Shown piece after piece: positions 1 to 12,380 of a stretch of DNA of 64,000 nt. Source of the DNA: Centroberyx gerrardi (lineage: Eukaryota; Chordata; Actinopteri; Beryciformes; Berycidae); assembly GCF_048128805.1 (NCBI RefSeq), contig NC_136001.1, forward strand, positions 5,287,001 through 5,351,000. Direction: 5' to 3'. The translations under genes and the position numbers were made by a program. The notes under the pieces are model-generated. The model was not told where the DNA came from and searched no databases. It saw only the letters and a list, made by a program, of their open reading frames with translations. Position 1 is the stretch's first letter; every line of letters begins with the position of its first letter.

Positions 1-260
1 TGCTGATAATGATAACAGGACAACCGATTGGCCAGAACAAGATCAGACTGGAGTTCTCCGCCAGTATGAATCCCTTTCACAGCTCTGAGGCCACTGGTTA
101 TGTCAGCCCCCCCTTATCTCCACCATGGAGTTTACACCCAGCTATTCCTGTCGGATCTGAATGACCGAACAGGATGGAATACAGCCCAGGTATCCCTGAA
201 TTCGGGTTAGACGGATATATAGATTTGCTCATATTGGCCTTGTATTAAAAAGGATATCTG

Positions 261-950
261 TAGGGCTGGGAGATAAATCGATCAATTAATTCGAATTTAT
301 GGTTTGTGTAAAAATGAAAATCGAGATTCACTTTAACCTAGGTAAATACGGCACGGAACCGCTTCCCTGAGCTTCCGCAGTCGATAACAACGCCCACCCA
401 GATTTCCCCTCAGACACAAACACAGTGTCAAGACGTCAGCACACGCCTCTACAAGTGAGGAGCTCGTTTCCAAAAAAGGCAGCGTCTCTTCAGTCGTTTG
501 GTTTTGCAATGTCCGACGTCGAGCGAACCACTGTCCGTTGTAAAGTTTGTCTAAAGTCTGTGGCAACTAAAGGCAGCAGCGCGACAAATTTATTCCAGCA
601 TCTCCGACAGACGCAGCAGCCGAGTGGAGAAGTGTGTGGCATTGCAACATGCACAAGCTAGCAGCAGCACCCAAATGCCTGCTAAAAAGCAGGTAACATT
701 AGCGGCATCATTTTTTATTTTAAAAATTTATTAAATTAGGTTTACACTTTATTGATCCCCATGGGGAAATTCATCCTTTGCGCTTTTACCCATACTAACT
801 AAGCAGTGGGCAGCCACTGAGCAGCACAAAACTTATTTGAATAATGCCTTTGTCTTTTTTAGTTTGTTTTTAAGAAAAAGAAAACGATCAAAATCGTAAA
901 TTGGGTGTAGGTGTGAAAAAATCTGAGATTTTATTTTTAGGCCAGCCCTA
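261..950. mobile_element. Non-autonomous hAT element with BED-finger remnant
   Basis: A 690-bp element with inverted ends TAGGGCTGG / CCAGCCCTA is flanked by GATATCTG (253-260) and GATATCGG (951-958), an 8-bp duplication with one change. Inside, 425-661 (+) reads VRCKVCLKSVATKG and NLFQHLR, a BED-type zinc finger of hAT transposases. The rest of the transposase is missing. Confidence 0.85.
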
Positions 951-1472
951 GATATCGGTGTGCCTCTGATATGATGCAGTTTGTTTGATTACTACGGAAA
1001 CCAGGAGTGGCTGTGGTTGCTCATATTTTTTTTTTTTATTCCCATCATCTCAAGATCTCGATTTAATAATCTTATTTTGAGATAACAAACTAATGGTTTG
1101 TGTGTGTTTAACAGCTTTTGTGCTATTGCTGTTGCCTTCATTAGAGGCAAGCCCTAGTAAGCCTGATAGTGTAGCCAAAATGTAGACGGACTAAAGTGGA
1201 ACTGACAGTGTGAGAGATCATGACTGGTCAATGCAATAGATTAATCGTCAATAGTAGTCAAGGTATGACACTGGCAGAAATTGCAACTACAATCAGGCAA
1301 TCAATGAAGTCGTGGTCTCAGGAATAAAATCAAAAAATAGCAATTGATCAATACTACACTGGATGTCTATGGGAAGCCCTTAACCTGAACTGATTGTAAT
1401 CCAGGAGAAACACTTCTGCCGGAAACAGAGCAGATTGGCTGAATTTTGGTCCAAAATTCAACCAATCACCTA

Positions 1473-1974
1473 AAGGTGCTCTGATCAGGATTTTTGGGGC
1501 CGATCACTGGAAGCAGTATCGGCCGATGCCGATCACGGGGTCTATCGTGTAGCTTTATTTATTTATTTAACTATTCTTAACAACATTATATATTAAGTAT
1601 TAAAACTAAGAGATGAGAAAGTATCATGAATTGACAACTGTTTATTGGCAGGCAACATGTGCAACATATTCCACTCTCTCTCTTAGAGACACAACTTAAA
1701 CCATAGCAGCCTACGCTTGGTTATTGGGAGCAGCTTAGAGCTTAACAAATATAGCTTTCCTGTGGAATAAAATAAATACAATTTTATAAAATAAAAAGTA
1801 GAATAAAAGATAAATGTGCACAACACACCAAGTTAGAACAATAAATTATATATAGGCCTACTGAGGCAACAAAAATCAATTCCAACGTTTTCAGTCCACT
1901 CAGTGGATACTGACTAGCACCTACAGTAGCCTATATACAGCTAATCTGCTAGTCTCGGAAACCCAGCTGTATCC
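1473..1974. mobile_element. Truncated hAT element, inverted relative to the copy at 13301-14384
   Basis: Sequence starting GGTGCTCTGATCAGG and running through ATATAGGCCTACTGAGG is the reverse complement of the right-hand 660 bases of the complete element at 13301-14384. It ends where that copy reads ACAGCTGGGTTTCC. One end is missing, so it is a truncated copy. Confidence 0.8.
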
Positions 1975-2058
1975 CCATTTAAAGCAAGGCTCCTCTGTAC
2001 CTCAGGTTTAGATCTCTGTTGATGTGATCTTTTTTTTTGTGTGTTTTGGTCAATCCAG

Positions 2059-4368
2059 GAAAATACCTCAAGCCACAGACCTTCAATCTCCGAGTCCCTC
2101 AGCCAAGACCATCACCTCCTCCTCTCCTTCCTCCATAGCCGCCGCCTCCTCCTCTTCATTGCATTCTAAGGTCCGCACAGGAAGTCACATCAGCTCCTCC
2201 CTCAAAACTTCATCCTCCTCCTCCTCCAGTCGCGGGCCAGGGAGACTGGCGGCGGCCGGCCAATCGGAGAACTCTGGGAGCAGCAGCGGTGGAGGTGGCG
2301 GCGTTCACCTGGTGTCTGCGGTGAAGCCAGCGGCGGTGCGTCAGGCGGGTCCCGGGCGACCCAAGAACCCGGTGGGGCGTCCCAGCAAGCAGATGCTGAA
2401 GCTGCGGGAGGAGGCCGCCGCCGCCGCCGCCCTCCGCAAGCGCAAAGCCCCGTCCCAGGAGGGGGAGCACTCGGGCCCCGACAGGAACTGCATCGTCCTC
2501 CAGGACCGGGGCCGCCCGCCCTCTGCCTCCTCCTCCTCTAAGGCCGCTGCCCCCTCCCCCCTCCCCCACGGACAGACCAACGGCACGCTCTCCCCCGGGA
2601 GCAAGCCCCGCCCCCAGCCCTCTCCCTCGGAGTCCCATTCGCCAGCCGCCACGGCGGTCTGGACCTACAGACGGACACACCCTCCTCCTCCTCTGGGCCA
2701 CTCGTCGCCCCCCGACCCTTCCTCCACCGCCACTAACTCCCACGGCCGGGGGGTCGGGGGGGACTCAGGACTGCAAGGGCGGGGCAGTGGGAGGGGCTTC
2801 GAGCACCGGGGGCTGGTGAAGAAACGCAAGGGGGGAAACAACGGGGAGCACTCGCCCCCCTCCAAGCCCTCGGCGCACCGTCTCCCCCCCTCCTCCTCCT
2901 CCTCTTCCTCGTCCTCTTCCTCCTCTCCACGCTCTAACTTCTACCCCTGGAAGGACAGTAAAGGCGGGGCGCTGGCCGGGGGGGTGGAGAAGAAACTGGG
3001 CACACAGAAGGTGAGTCTGGGGAAGGAGAGGAAACAGCGGTGCGAGATTCAGCTGCAAAGTCAGTGACGGATAGGAAAGAACAATTTGGTTATTAAAGCT
3101 ACAGTATGCAACTTTTCTTCTTGAGACAGGAAGTGTATCGTTAGTCCCGCCCTCTTCCCCCTCAGTTGGTCAAGTTCCCACCCCAACACTGTCAGTCATC
3201 TTCAGCCATCTACTTCGAAACAGCATCTAGCCTGAGGCTGAGGCAAACGTAAAGCCTCCACAGGTACTGAAAGGTACGAGTCTACATTCGGCAGATGGCG
3301 AATGCAGCCAATCTGCAATAAAAAACAACAACATTGATGTTAACCATATTTTTGAACGTTTAGCTTCGCTGTTCTTTGTTTTCTTACTGCTTTCCTCCAT
3401 TGCTGTTGCTATGAGTTCCCGCCTCACCTTGATTGCCACAACCAGCTCACCACTGGTCATGCCCACAGCAAATGGTCTACACCCCAAAGCCATCATTGAA
3501 AAGCCAATTTCAACACACAGGGGCACAGATGGACTGAAATTGTAGAATATATCCTGTTTATTTAATGTTATTTTAATGTGAAAAAGGTTGCATATTGTAG
3601 GTTTAATATTACTGGATGTGTAGAAAGTCTGGAATCGCATGGATATGTCAACATGACCACCACCAACTAACAGACACCAGTGCAAACAGAAAACCATGTT
3701 TCTTTGTATCCTACAAAGCATATACTGCACTAATACTACAGTAAAACTACACTAGTACCACACTACTATTACTGCACTACTGCTGCAGTGAAACTATAGT
3801 ACTACTGCACTACTTCTAATACACTACTACTGCACTAATTCAATGGCACTACTACAGTAAAACTACACAACTGTACTACCACTACAGTACAAATGGCATA
3901 CCATGTGTCCTTGTATCCAACAAAGCATATCCAGATTGACAGCTGTACTACTACAGTACAATGACTACACCGCTACTAGTACTTTCACTACTGTACAAGC
4001 AGAAAACCATGTTTCTTTGTATGAGACAAAGCATATTCGGATTAACATTATTGTACAGACATCAGTAAATCTCCGCTGCAGATGCTGCTGCTGATTTGGG
4101 ATTTTCACAGAATAAACATATTTCTTCAGGATGCCTCAGAACGCAAAATCGAGAGGATGCACTCCTGGGATCTGGGAGCCCAACTTCTTCCTATCCGTCA
4201 GTTAGGAAATGCGTGATCCAGCCATCTGATTCCAGACTTTTCTGACGCCCTATTAAAAGTTTTATTTATTTCACAATTTTGAAGTGATTATACAAACCCG
4301 TTGGTAAGATTAAAGTGAAATCTCAAATTCTTCTCTCTCTTCTCCTGCAGCCAAAACTGCACCATTAA
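2059..4368 (+). CDS. atxn7l2: 3' end of probable ataxin-7-like protein 2 (two last exons)
   Basis: A 952-bp exon (2059-3010) follows a CAG acceptor and ends in AAG|gtgagt. It joins in frame to a tiny last exon at 4351, after a good polypyrimidine tract, which reads PKLHH and stops at 4366-4368. The protein part is low complexity: long Ser runs, an AT-hook-like stretch with GRPKNPVGRPSK near its middle, a KRK-rich basic patch, and a second Ser run before NFYPWKDSKGG. Ataxin-7 family proteins (SAGA deubiquitinase module) have such Ser/Pro/basic C-terminal halves. The diagnostic SCA7 domain would lie upstream of this window. The name rests on composition and on the neighbour cyb561d1, since ATXN7L2 and CYB561D1 are adjacent in mammals. 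The call of a coding, spliced gene end is firm; the family name is moderately sure. Confidence 0.6.
3093..3605. mobile_element. MITE with AT-rich terminal inverted repeats
   Basis: The left end TTAAAGCTACAGTATGCAAC and the right end (reverse complement TTAAACCTACAATATGCAAC) are inverted repeats about 510 bp apart. No coding capacity. It sits in the last intron of the atxn7l2-like gene. Confidence 0.75.
3700..4050. repeat. Degenerate tandem array of ACTAC/TACAGTA units
   Basis: The interval repeats short motifs such as ACTACTGCACTA, CTACAGTA and the longer unit CATGTTTCTTTGTAT with drift between copies. It is a decayed tandem repeat in the intron before the last exon of the atxn7l2-like gene. 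Confidence 0.65.
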
Positions 4369-4737
4369 GTGTGCCTGCCTTACAAGCCACTATGAGGGAG
4401 CCAGCTCTGCTCAGTCTGGGACTGTGGCAACAGGACTCAACAAATGTGTTCTGTGTGTTTGTGTGTGTGCGCGTGTGTATGAGAGAGAGTGTGTGTCAGG
4501 TTGTGTTTGTATGTGCACAACTCGTACAGTATGGATTTGGCTGATCGGTGTTCAGTGTCTGAATCAGACCTAGGTGTGTGTGTGGATCTGTGAGTTTGCT
4601 GTTGTCTGGATGAATGTCTGAGGGAGAAACAGGGGGGCGGGCGGGGGGTGAGTTTCAGTGTATGGATTTAGAAATACCTCAAGACCATCCGGTTATGCTG
4701 CTAAATGAAATATGTTGGTTTATAAAAATGGATTAAA
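4369..4737 (+). other. 3' UTR of the atxn7l2-like gene with possible poly(A) signal
   Basis: No reading frame continues past the TAA at 4366-4368. The stretch holds GT-rich runs (about 4440-4500) and an ATTAAA hexamer at 4732-4737 that could direct polyadenylation. Inference only; no cleavage site can be seen. Confidence 0.35.
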
Positions 4738-6639
4738 AATGTCTTTACACTTGGATGCTGTGACTTGTTCTTCAAGGTATTCAATAGGTTTTAGCGTATT
4801 TGTATTTCATTGAAGATCATTAGTTGAATTCCTATTATTGCTGTGATAGTATTGAACTTTAGGTTGTTGTTGCTTATATCAGATTCATTGATTCATATCG
4901 TGAATTAAAATTAATTTTCAACAGTAGTATAATATGGTGGCTAAAAATCTGGGATCGCTTACATCCCAAAATATTTTTTATTTTTTTTGCTAAAACCTGG
5001 TTATGGTGTCTGAATGAACTGGTTGCCAGGCCGTTCAGTACAGGTGAGTAACAAAAACGGCACTTTGTTCTTAACACCAGCTACCACAATAAAGGGGGGG
5101 AAATACTTACACGGGCCGGGTTTAAGATGGTAAATGGCCTAACTACCTGAGTCAGTACAGGTGTGACAGTGTTGTGTAGTCTGTTGGAAAGTGATGGATT
5201 AACATATCTACATAATGCTATTTAGTGATTCAGAAAATGGCAACGTTTGGCGATAACCGCTAACCTGCGCGCTTGGCCGGTTCTTAGAGCGCCGCTAATG
5301 TCTGATCAAAGAGTATGAGTTTTACAAGATAGTTATGATGCCATGGAAGTTCCGAGTGGATGCAGGTTTTCATTCCAAGCAGAGACCAGATGATTTTACT
5401 GATTAACACAAGTCACCATTCAGAAACAGCACAGAAACTGTCTATTCTCAGTATTTATGACCAAGACCTGTGGACCGCCAATATGGTTTCCAGCCTTTAA
5501 AACTACAACATTAGCTAGCCATATAGCTACCAAATGCCTACAACTGCTATTTGTTGCAACTCCCTCATGAAAATACCTCTCAACGCTATCGGTAGCTTAC
5601 CAAATGACCTTAATGTTACGCTGTGTCGCTAACTCAAATAAAGCTCTCGCAGAAAAGAACATCCGTTCTAGTCCATTTGGAAGGGTATACGCGAGGACGA
5701 AACAGGAAGCAGAAAGGAAAGCTCTCGCTTCGCCTGCTGTACTCTCCGGTGTTACACGAGCTCCAATCCAGGAAGTGAATACAAAGCCCCGAGGAGGTTC
5801 GATCAGCAACTGATCTACAGCAAGCTGGAATGCACTAGTCTCTACCAGTTACATAATATGGACGACCACCTTATCAAGCGGCTGGAAGTTTGATTTACAG
5901 AAGTCAAGGAAGGGGAACGTTTGGTTCGCTGATCTGGGAACTGCATGGGAATTTACAAATAGTGATTCTCCAGGGGAAGAATCTTTCCTAAAGCGTCTCT
6001 GGTAGTGATTTAACCCGGAGAGACTGCACAGACTAGATGTGTTACTCCATCTGACAGCTCGGCCAATACGTTTTTTGTTGTTGTTTGTATTAAAACCTAT
6101 TTGAGCTACATTTGGCTCGGAATGGATTGCATCACCTGCTGTATTTGAGCGACGTCAAGCTCGCCAAAAATAGGACCGGGAGTGTATCGATATTTTATTC
6201 AAAATAAAAGCGTTTGGGGGACAAAAAGTATAACGAAAATTGTTATGCCGTGAAAAGGATATTCTGGAAAAAGCGTGTATTCTCATTTTTACAGATGCCC
6301 CAGTTAAATATATTCTGTATTTTCAAAATTCTACTATCACAGTGAGGTATGAGATTTTCTTTTCTTCAGACTCGAAGCATTTTGGAGGGAAAAAGTATGT
6401 GAACAGAACAACAAAATACAGTGAAAACGACATTTTGGGACAACAAAAACAACTGTGTTTTCATATGTCTCCTTAAATATATTCTCCAATTTCATTTTAT
6501 TCGGCTACATTAATATAACATAAATAATCGTAACAACGAGAACGTGTTACCTTGATGGGGATTTTATTTTAATCGTTTTCTACCGGACGTCGTATTATTT
6601 TTCATTCTGGCTAGCTTGACACTGCTCTTTATTATTGAA
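4738..6639. other. Intergenic region without a supported gene
   Basis: AT-rich spacer between the atxn7l2-like gene and cyb561d1. The block at 5340-5412 (GCAGGTTTTCATTC region) recurs near 22290-22400 and is an interspersed repeat. Short open frames here have no recognisable product. Confidence 0.6.
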
Positions 6640-6799
6640 TCGCATCCCCACCTATCACCCCATTTCCCCCCGTCTTGCTGAATGATGGAGCTCATACAGT
6701 ATCCCGGCCCAGGGAGCTTCTCTCTCTGCTTTAGCGTTACGTTAACACCAGCCGGAGCCGGCGGCCTCCAGAGCAGGTAGCGGCCCGGAGGGGAGCGGC
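6640..6799 (+). promoter_or_regulatory. GC-rich 5' region of cyb561d1
   Basis: The base composition changes from AT-rich (5.2-6.6 kb) to GC-rich just before the cyb561d1 start, with several CpG and GGCCC blocks between 6700 and 6799. This fits a CpG-type promoter or 5' UTR. No TATA box at a fitting distance is evident. Inference from composition only. Confidence 0.35.
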
Positions 6800-9220
6800 A
6801 TGCGGGCGGACGTGGAGTACAGCCCGGTGGGAGAGGGGCTGGGGATGAGCGACTTCTGGCTCTACGTGTGGATGCGGAGGGTGGCGGTGATAGCGGCTCA
6901 TGTAACCGGCCTGGGTCTGACCCTCATCATCTCACTGCTGTCCCGACCTGGAACAAGTGAGTGGACACGCGCACACACACACATAATCACACAGCTTCCC
7001 GTTACTTTCACACTGTACCTTAATGAAAATACACCATAATAACTGTAACCATAATAATCACTATAATATTCCTACTGTCTGTGGTAGTCAGTAGTAATCT
7101 TGTTATCACACTTTATGGTATTTTCTATATCTCCTGTATACTACCACTATAATATTCCTATAGGGATTTACAGTGCATCTCCTATGGTATCACTATATTA
7201 TTGCTATAGTATTCCCATAGTGTTTATGTGGTGTTCTATAGTGAGTTTACGGTACTTGTATCTCCAATGGTATCCCTATAATATCCTAATATATTACTAT
7301 AGGGACTTAATATTTTGCTGTGCTATTTGTATAGTATCTTTCTAAAATGTATCACAGGATCACTGGTTGTTTCTCCTTAGGCGAGACACCAGGCTGTGTA
7401 TTATTTATGAGAGGTTTGGGTCATATTCTGATAGTCATTGTCAATACACTGGTCCCAGCTAATGGATTCTAAGATGCTTACTGCTGTTTCTTATTGTTTC
7501 AGGTCTGTTTTCCTGGCATCCAGTGTGTATGTCTGTTGCAGTAAGTAACTTTCTTTCTCACACACACACACACTTTTAGCAAATGCAATCATTATATATT
7601 GTAGGAACTTTGATCTTATTACAAAAATAAGCTGGATACCATCAAATACGTTGTATTTCAGCTATCCCACTTTTTTCACCTGCAACCTTCTCATTTGCTG
7701 GAACCTATCCCAGCATGCATTAGGCGAAAGGCATCACAGGGATAACACACAGACAAACACACTCACGCTCCCATTCACACACAGTTTAGAGTCTCCAGTT
7801 CACCTGACCTGCATGTCTTTGGACCGTCAGAGGAAACCCATGCAAACTCCACACAGAAAGGAAATTCTTCTTTCCATTGTGAATAATGGATAGGGGTGTT
7901 GGGGACAGGGAGGGGTAAAGGTAGCGACTGAGCTATTCTGTTACAAGCTGACCTAGAACACGCTAGGGAATGCAGCTTTCACACTAAAATGGCTGCTAGA
8001 TGCGTTAGATTATCCAGTAGCACTATGAGATATGGTTTTGCTGAAATGTGCACACATACAGTACACACAGTAGGGTTTTCTCAGGTTCAGTACATTTTGA
8101 TGCATCACCAGTATGTTCATAATAAGTTGGTTCATGACAAACCTGTCTTTCCCCCTGGTTTCCTTTGTGTTGCCAACTTTGACTGATATGACTGATAGTT
8201 ATCCTCCATCATAGTGCCGTATTCAAAGCACATACAAAAGAATGCTATTTATAGCTCGTTCCATGTTGTTAACTACCACACACACACACACACACACACA
8301 CTAGAGGGAGACTGATATATGGGGCTAATATTGTCCTTCCAGTCAGTGTCGTCCACCTCTGATATGATGGACTTTGATTACATATTTATGGTAGAATTGA
8401 TCAATACTACACTGGTTGTCTATGAGAAAACCTTAACTGATTCTAATGAGCGTTTTGATCATTTTGATCAGATTCCACACAACTATGCATGATTATTGTA
8501 ATTATCATCATCATCATCTTAGGTTTCAATGAAGAGTCTTAGTGTTCCATGATGGTCTAAAAGCTGTTTCAGATGCTTTTTTTTTTAATGACATTTGGGG
8601 GAAAATTTAAAGATATTGAATATTGGCAGAAACCAGGATGTGTCAAACCCTAAGACACACACACAATCTCTTCTGCCTTCCTCCATAATAATCAGGTCTT
8701 GTCCCTCCCCCTCCAGTACTGCCTGTGTATGACCGAAGGCATCCTCCTCTTCTCGGCCGAAGGATCCCCCTTCTGCTTCAAATCTCGCCAGGGTAAAGTG
8801 CGTCTCCACTGGTTCTGCCAGGCTCTGGTCCTGGTAGCCGCGGCCACCGGGCTGGGCTTCATGGTGGCCAGCAAGAACGCCATGGAGCGCCCCCACCTGG
8901 TCAGCTGGCACAGCCTGCTGGGCGTCGGCACGGCGGCCGCCACCCTGCTCCAAGCGGCCTGCGGCGTCTGCCTGCTCTTCCCCAAGCTGCTGCGGGTGTC
9001 CTCCCCCCCCCGGCTGAAGCTGTACCACGCCACCTGCGGCCTGGTCACCTACCTGCTGGCCACGGTGACGGTGGTGTCGGCCATGTTCTCCGACTGGTTC
9101 CAGGCCACGGTGAAGGGGGCGGCGTGGTGGGCCTTCCTCCTGCTGCCCCTCTTCCCCGCCCTGGTGGTGATGAACCAGATTACTAATGCCTACCTGCCCC
9201 GCAAGAAGATCACCAGCTAG
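6800..9220 (+). CDS. cyb561d1: Cytochrome b561 domain-containing protein 1
   Basis: There are three exons, 6800-6956, 7503-7540 and 8717-9220, with matching phases (1, 0), giving 232 aa, close to the mammalian protein length. The family is a six-helix membrane protein that binds two b-type hemes and moves electrons from ascorbate across a membrane to ferric iron or other acceptors. Candidate heme-ligand histidines are visible in SWHP (exon 2), RLHW, SWHS and LYHATCG (exon 3). The end NQITNAYLPRKK is typical of the CYB561D1/D2 pair. LCMTEGILLFS, HLVSWHS and the LPRKK tail favour D1 over D2. The ATG at 6800 opens a hydrophilic N-terminus before helix 1. The coding part of exon 3 is strongly GC-rich, unlike its AT-rich surroundings. 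The gene runs tail to tail with zbtb40. Confidence 0.93.
8277..8302. repeat. (CA)n microsatellite in cyb561d1 intron 2
   Basis: About twelve CA units in a row. The sequence just after it (8305-8450) is a decayed copy of a repeat also seen at about 950-1400. Confidence 0.9.
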
Positions 9221-9316
9221 GAGGGGAGGGGGGAGGATGCTTAACATTTGTTTTATTCACACGGTGGTGTCTGATACTCATCTGACGTTGGACTTTTCCT
9301 TTAACATTATCTTGTG

Positions 9317-9322
9317 AATAAA
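9317..9322 (+). terminator. Poly(A) signal of cyb561d1
   Basis: AATAAA lies 97 bases after the TAG stop of cyb561d1, a normal spacing for a short 3' UTR. Confidence 0.7.
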
Positions 9323-9816
9323 GCAAATCACCTCACACACCCTGCTCATCCTCGCACTCCAACCCCATCCGCAGACATGTGAACGTGTCACAGAGGGATT
9401 CTCAAAGAAACCCATTCAACTGGATTGCAGTGCTCTAATAATGTATACATACACACACAAAACTCACAAGAAATAGTCAGGTATGGACTGACTGACCTGA
9501 GACACTACTGCAGGCAAACTTGCACTTGGAGGTGGTGGACTTGTCTGTGGCTGAACTTGACTTCTTTTGTCCACTGGCCTCTCCAGAGGCACATTTGCAC
9601 TATATATATCCAGCGAAGGTCTGAGACACTTTACTGTATGTAGACTGGTTTCCTCAAGGAATATGAAGCACCTACTGCTGCTTAGTTGTAGTAAAGTAAA
9701 GCTGAATGTGTGAGGAAACAGCAGCAGATGATTATATACCAGCCCTTTTCTTAAATTGTATTTATTCATTCGTGGTATTTTTTTTTTATGTTGTGTTGTC
9801 TGTCTTTGCTCCTTGA

Positions 9817-10279
9817 AGGTGCTATGTGTTGCATTTTATCATCAATAAGTCATTACCACATTAATGTTAAGAGACCATCACTGTGGAGATTGTCAGCCTC
9901 TACACTGCATTTTACATTGTGAGCTACAGCATCAGATTTGGATGGAAATCTGCTTTACGGCACAAAACAGGAAGAGGGCGCTGTTCTTCTAGCGCAAACA
10001 GAGCTAAAGCTTTCAGAGTTTCTGGCAATGGAAGATGGTGGAAGGAGTGAAAGGCCGATGGAAAAATAGCCTCCTAGATGTTTATCCTCTTCAATAAAAC
10101 CAAAAACGCCAGGGAGGAGGAGCACCGAGGTTTGTGGGAAATGTAGTCTTAATTTGGAGAAACACTAGCGCTAACAATACCAGCCATGGTTTCATTTGTT
10201 TACAGTAATTATACCAAGGTATCAATTAATTTGACTATATACTGTATATTGATGTTTAAAAATGCTACACACAGCACCT
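9817..10279. mobile_element. MITE with AAGGTGCTATGTGTTGC-type ends
   Basis: The left end AGGTGCTATGTGTTGCATTT and right end (reverse complement AGGTGCTGTGTGTAGCATTT) form terminal inverted repeats about 460 bp apart. A second copy begins at 30626. No coding capacity. Confidence 0.8.
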
Positions 10280-10827
10280 CTAAGTCCATGAACTACTACT
10301 CATTTCAGCCAGCGTAGACATGTGACCCCTTCCTTTCCCATTCTGTCCTCTACCTTGTTTTTGTCAGCCGCGCTCTATTGTGTTTTCTCTTGCCTTTGCA
10401 GTCGATGGGAACAGTGCATGTGCGTGCGCTCCTGCGTTGTTTGGTGATAACAAGGCCGAAGGTGTTAGATTTCTCCTCGCTCGGATGTCATCGGCACGGT
10501 CTATTTTTAAACTCCGTTGCAGAACCGCCCTGATGCACAAAGACCTATTGAATGTACTGACCTTCCGGCGCCATGCCTCAACTCCTCCTTCAATAGGAAG
10601 CCTATGTATTTATGCAAAAACAAAGAAGTAGTTAATCCATTTGACCTTATATTCCTAAAGCAAGTCACCCAGTAGCAGCATGTTGTCTGGGTGGGTGTTG
10701 GTTAGTTCTAAGTCTTTGGAGCAAAGCTAGGCTTCTGAAAAGCAGCACCTCTGTGGTATCTACTGTGTCTGTTCATTTGTTCTGATAAAGTGCTATCAGT
10801 GTATTTGGAGTGGTGAAGGATAATTTA

Positions 10828-11175
10828 TAGGGCTGCAACTAACGATTATTTTCATTGTCGATTAATCTATCGATTATTTTCTCGATTAATCGATTAGTTG
10901 TTTGGTCTATAAAATGTCAGAAAATGGTGAAAAATGTCGATCAGTGTTTCCCAAAGCCCAAGATGACGTCCTCAAATGTCTTGTTTTGTCCACAACCCAA
11001 AGATATTCAGTTTACTGTCAGAGGAGTAAAGAAACCAGAAAATATTCACATTTAACAAGCTGGAATCTGAGAATTATTTTTCTTAAAAAATTACTCAAAC
11101 CAATTAATCGATTATCAAAATAGTTGGCGATTAATTTAATAGTTGACAACTAATCGATTAATCGTTGCAGCTCTA
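10828..11175. mobile_element. Complete 348-bp hAT MITE with 8-bp target duplication
   Basis: Ends TAGGGCTGCAACTAACGATT and (reverse complement) TAGAGCTGCAACGATTAATC are inverted. ATAATTTA flanks it at 10820-10827 and 11176-11183, a perfect 8-bp duplication. It lies between cyb561d1 and zbtb40. Confidence 0.92.
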
Positions 11176-11859
11176 ATAATTTAACATGTTTAGGTTTTTC
11201 CAAAAGCATCTTGGTTCCACTGACTCAACAGGGAGGCACTTAATGCTGGGATCCATTTGAGAAAACCAGCCAATAGTAGAGTATATGTGATTCGTGTTTT
11301 TCCATTTAAATATTCTACACGTTTAACTTCTTAACTGGGTTTGAAGTTTTCTCTAAATTCCATATTATTCCAGAAATTCCAGGACTTGTGGGAACCCTGT
11401 AGTCTGAATGCTCACAACTAAAATCACATTATGGAAAGATAGAGGGGTGTACAGTGATATAAAATATGTAGACATGTACCGCGGCAGAACAACACTTTCA
11501 TATAAATTTCATAGCCATTCCCAAACTTTTCGAGTTTGATTTAATTCTCTTTTCTTTTTTTTATCTTTTTGAGACTGTGTAGGAACCCCACTTTACTTTC
11601 AGAAATTCAGAAATCATTCTTTCCCATTAAATTACATGAACATAGCACTACACACATCGCTCTTATAAATATGCATAATGTGCTTCATTCAAGCTGTATT
11701 ACTCAGGACTTTACGCTATGAGACCATTCAGCGTGTTTATAAGGTGATCAGAGTCTTGGTTTCAGGAGGTTGGCCTATTCGAATCCTGGTCACCAGGTTT
11801 CTGTCTGTACTGAACAAATAAATACATTTGAATTTTGATCATTTGTTTTTATTCATCAC

Positions 11860-12380
11860 AGGAAAAATCCATCCCTGACATCCCTGTGTCAGTCTCTCAG
11901 AATCAAAGAGTGAGGGCTTCTTTCTAGAGCCGCCATTTTGCACCAAGAGACGTTCAACAATCATACAGGGAGAAATCCATCGTAGAAGAGGAGAGAGACC
12001 AGTGTCTCCACCCACAGTAGCCTCGATAGACCAGAATGCAGTTCAGCCACAAGACATGTTGCCTTTTTGCGTAATTGGAACCGGAGCACAGAACACCGCA
12101 GCATTGTTCTCTCTCCACTCTCACTTTCAACTGAAAAAAGCCACGCTCTCCACTTCAAGCCATCTATATGCCCAAACACCTGTGTTTGATTGACAGCAGC
12201 AAGTTCACGCCTGTTCTCTGGGGGATGTAGGAAATCTCTAACTGAAGTCGAAGTAGACGAGGCAGGTTGAGAAAGCGGGTTCACCAAAAAAGTAAATGAC
12301 AACACTTCATCACAAAACAACTCCTGGAATATACTGAACACCACAAATTGATATCTAACAGTGTAAGAGTGTCAAGGGTG
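11860..12380 (+). repeat. Interspersed repeat, family A
   Basis: Carries the marker stretches GAGGCAGGTTGAG and TGTTAGATATC (inverted as GATATCTAACA) that recur at 21268-21330, 37930-38280, 47855-49115 and 61015-61110 in either orientation. No coding role is seen; open frames within it are incidental. Confidence 0.75.

Noticed and set aside
2210-2743. Long minus-strand open frames opposite the atxn7l2-like exon
   Set aside because: They are antisense shadows of a GC-rich, Ser/Gly/Pro-repeat exon whose plus-strand frame has proper splice sites and composition.
3227-3730. 167-codon minus-strand frame
   Set aside because: It lies largely inside the MITE at 3093-3605 and has no conserved features.
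8585-9247. 220-codon minus-strand frame opposite cyb561d1 exon 3
   Set aside because: It is an antisense shadow; the plus frame codes for the conserved cytochrome b561 helices and heme-ligand histidines.
11961-12344. 127-codon minus-strand frame
   Set aside because: It lies inside family A repeat sequence that recurs elsewhere without keeping the frame.
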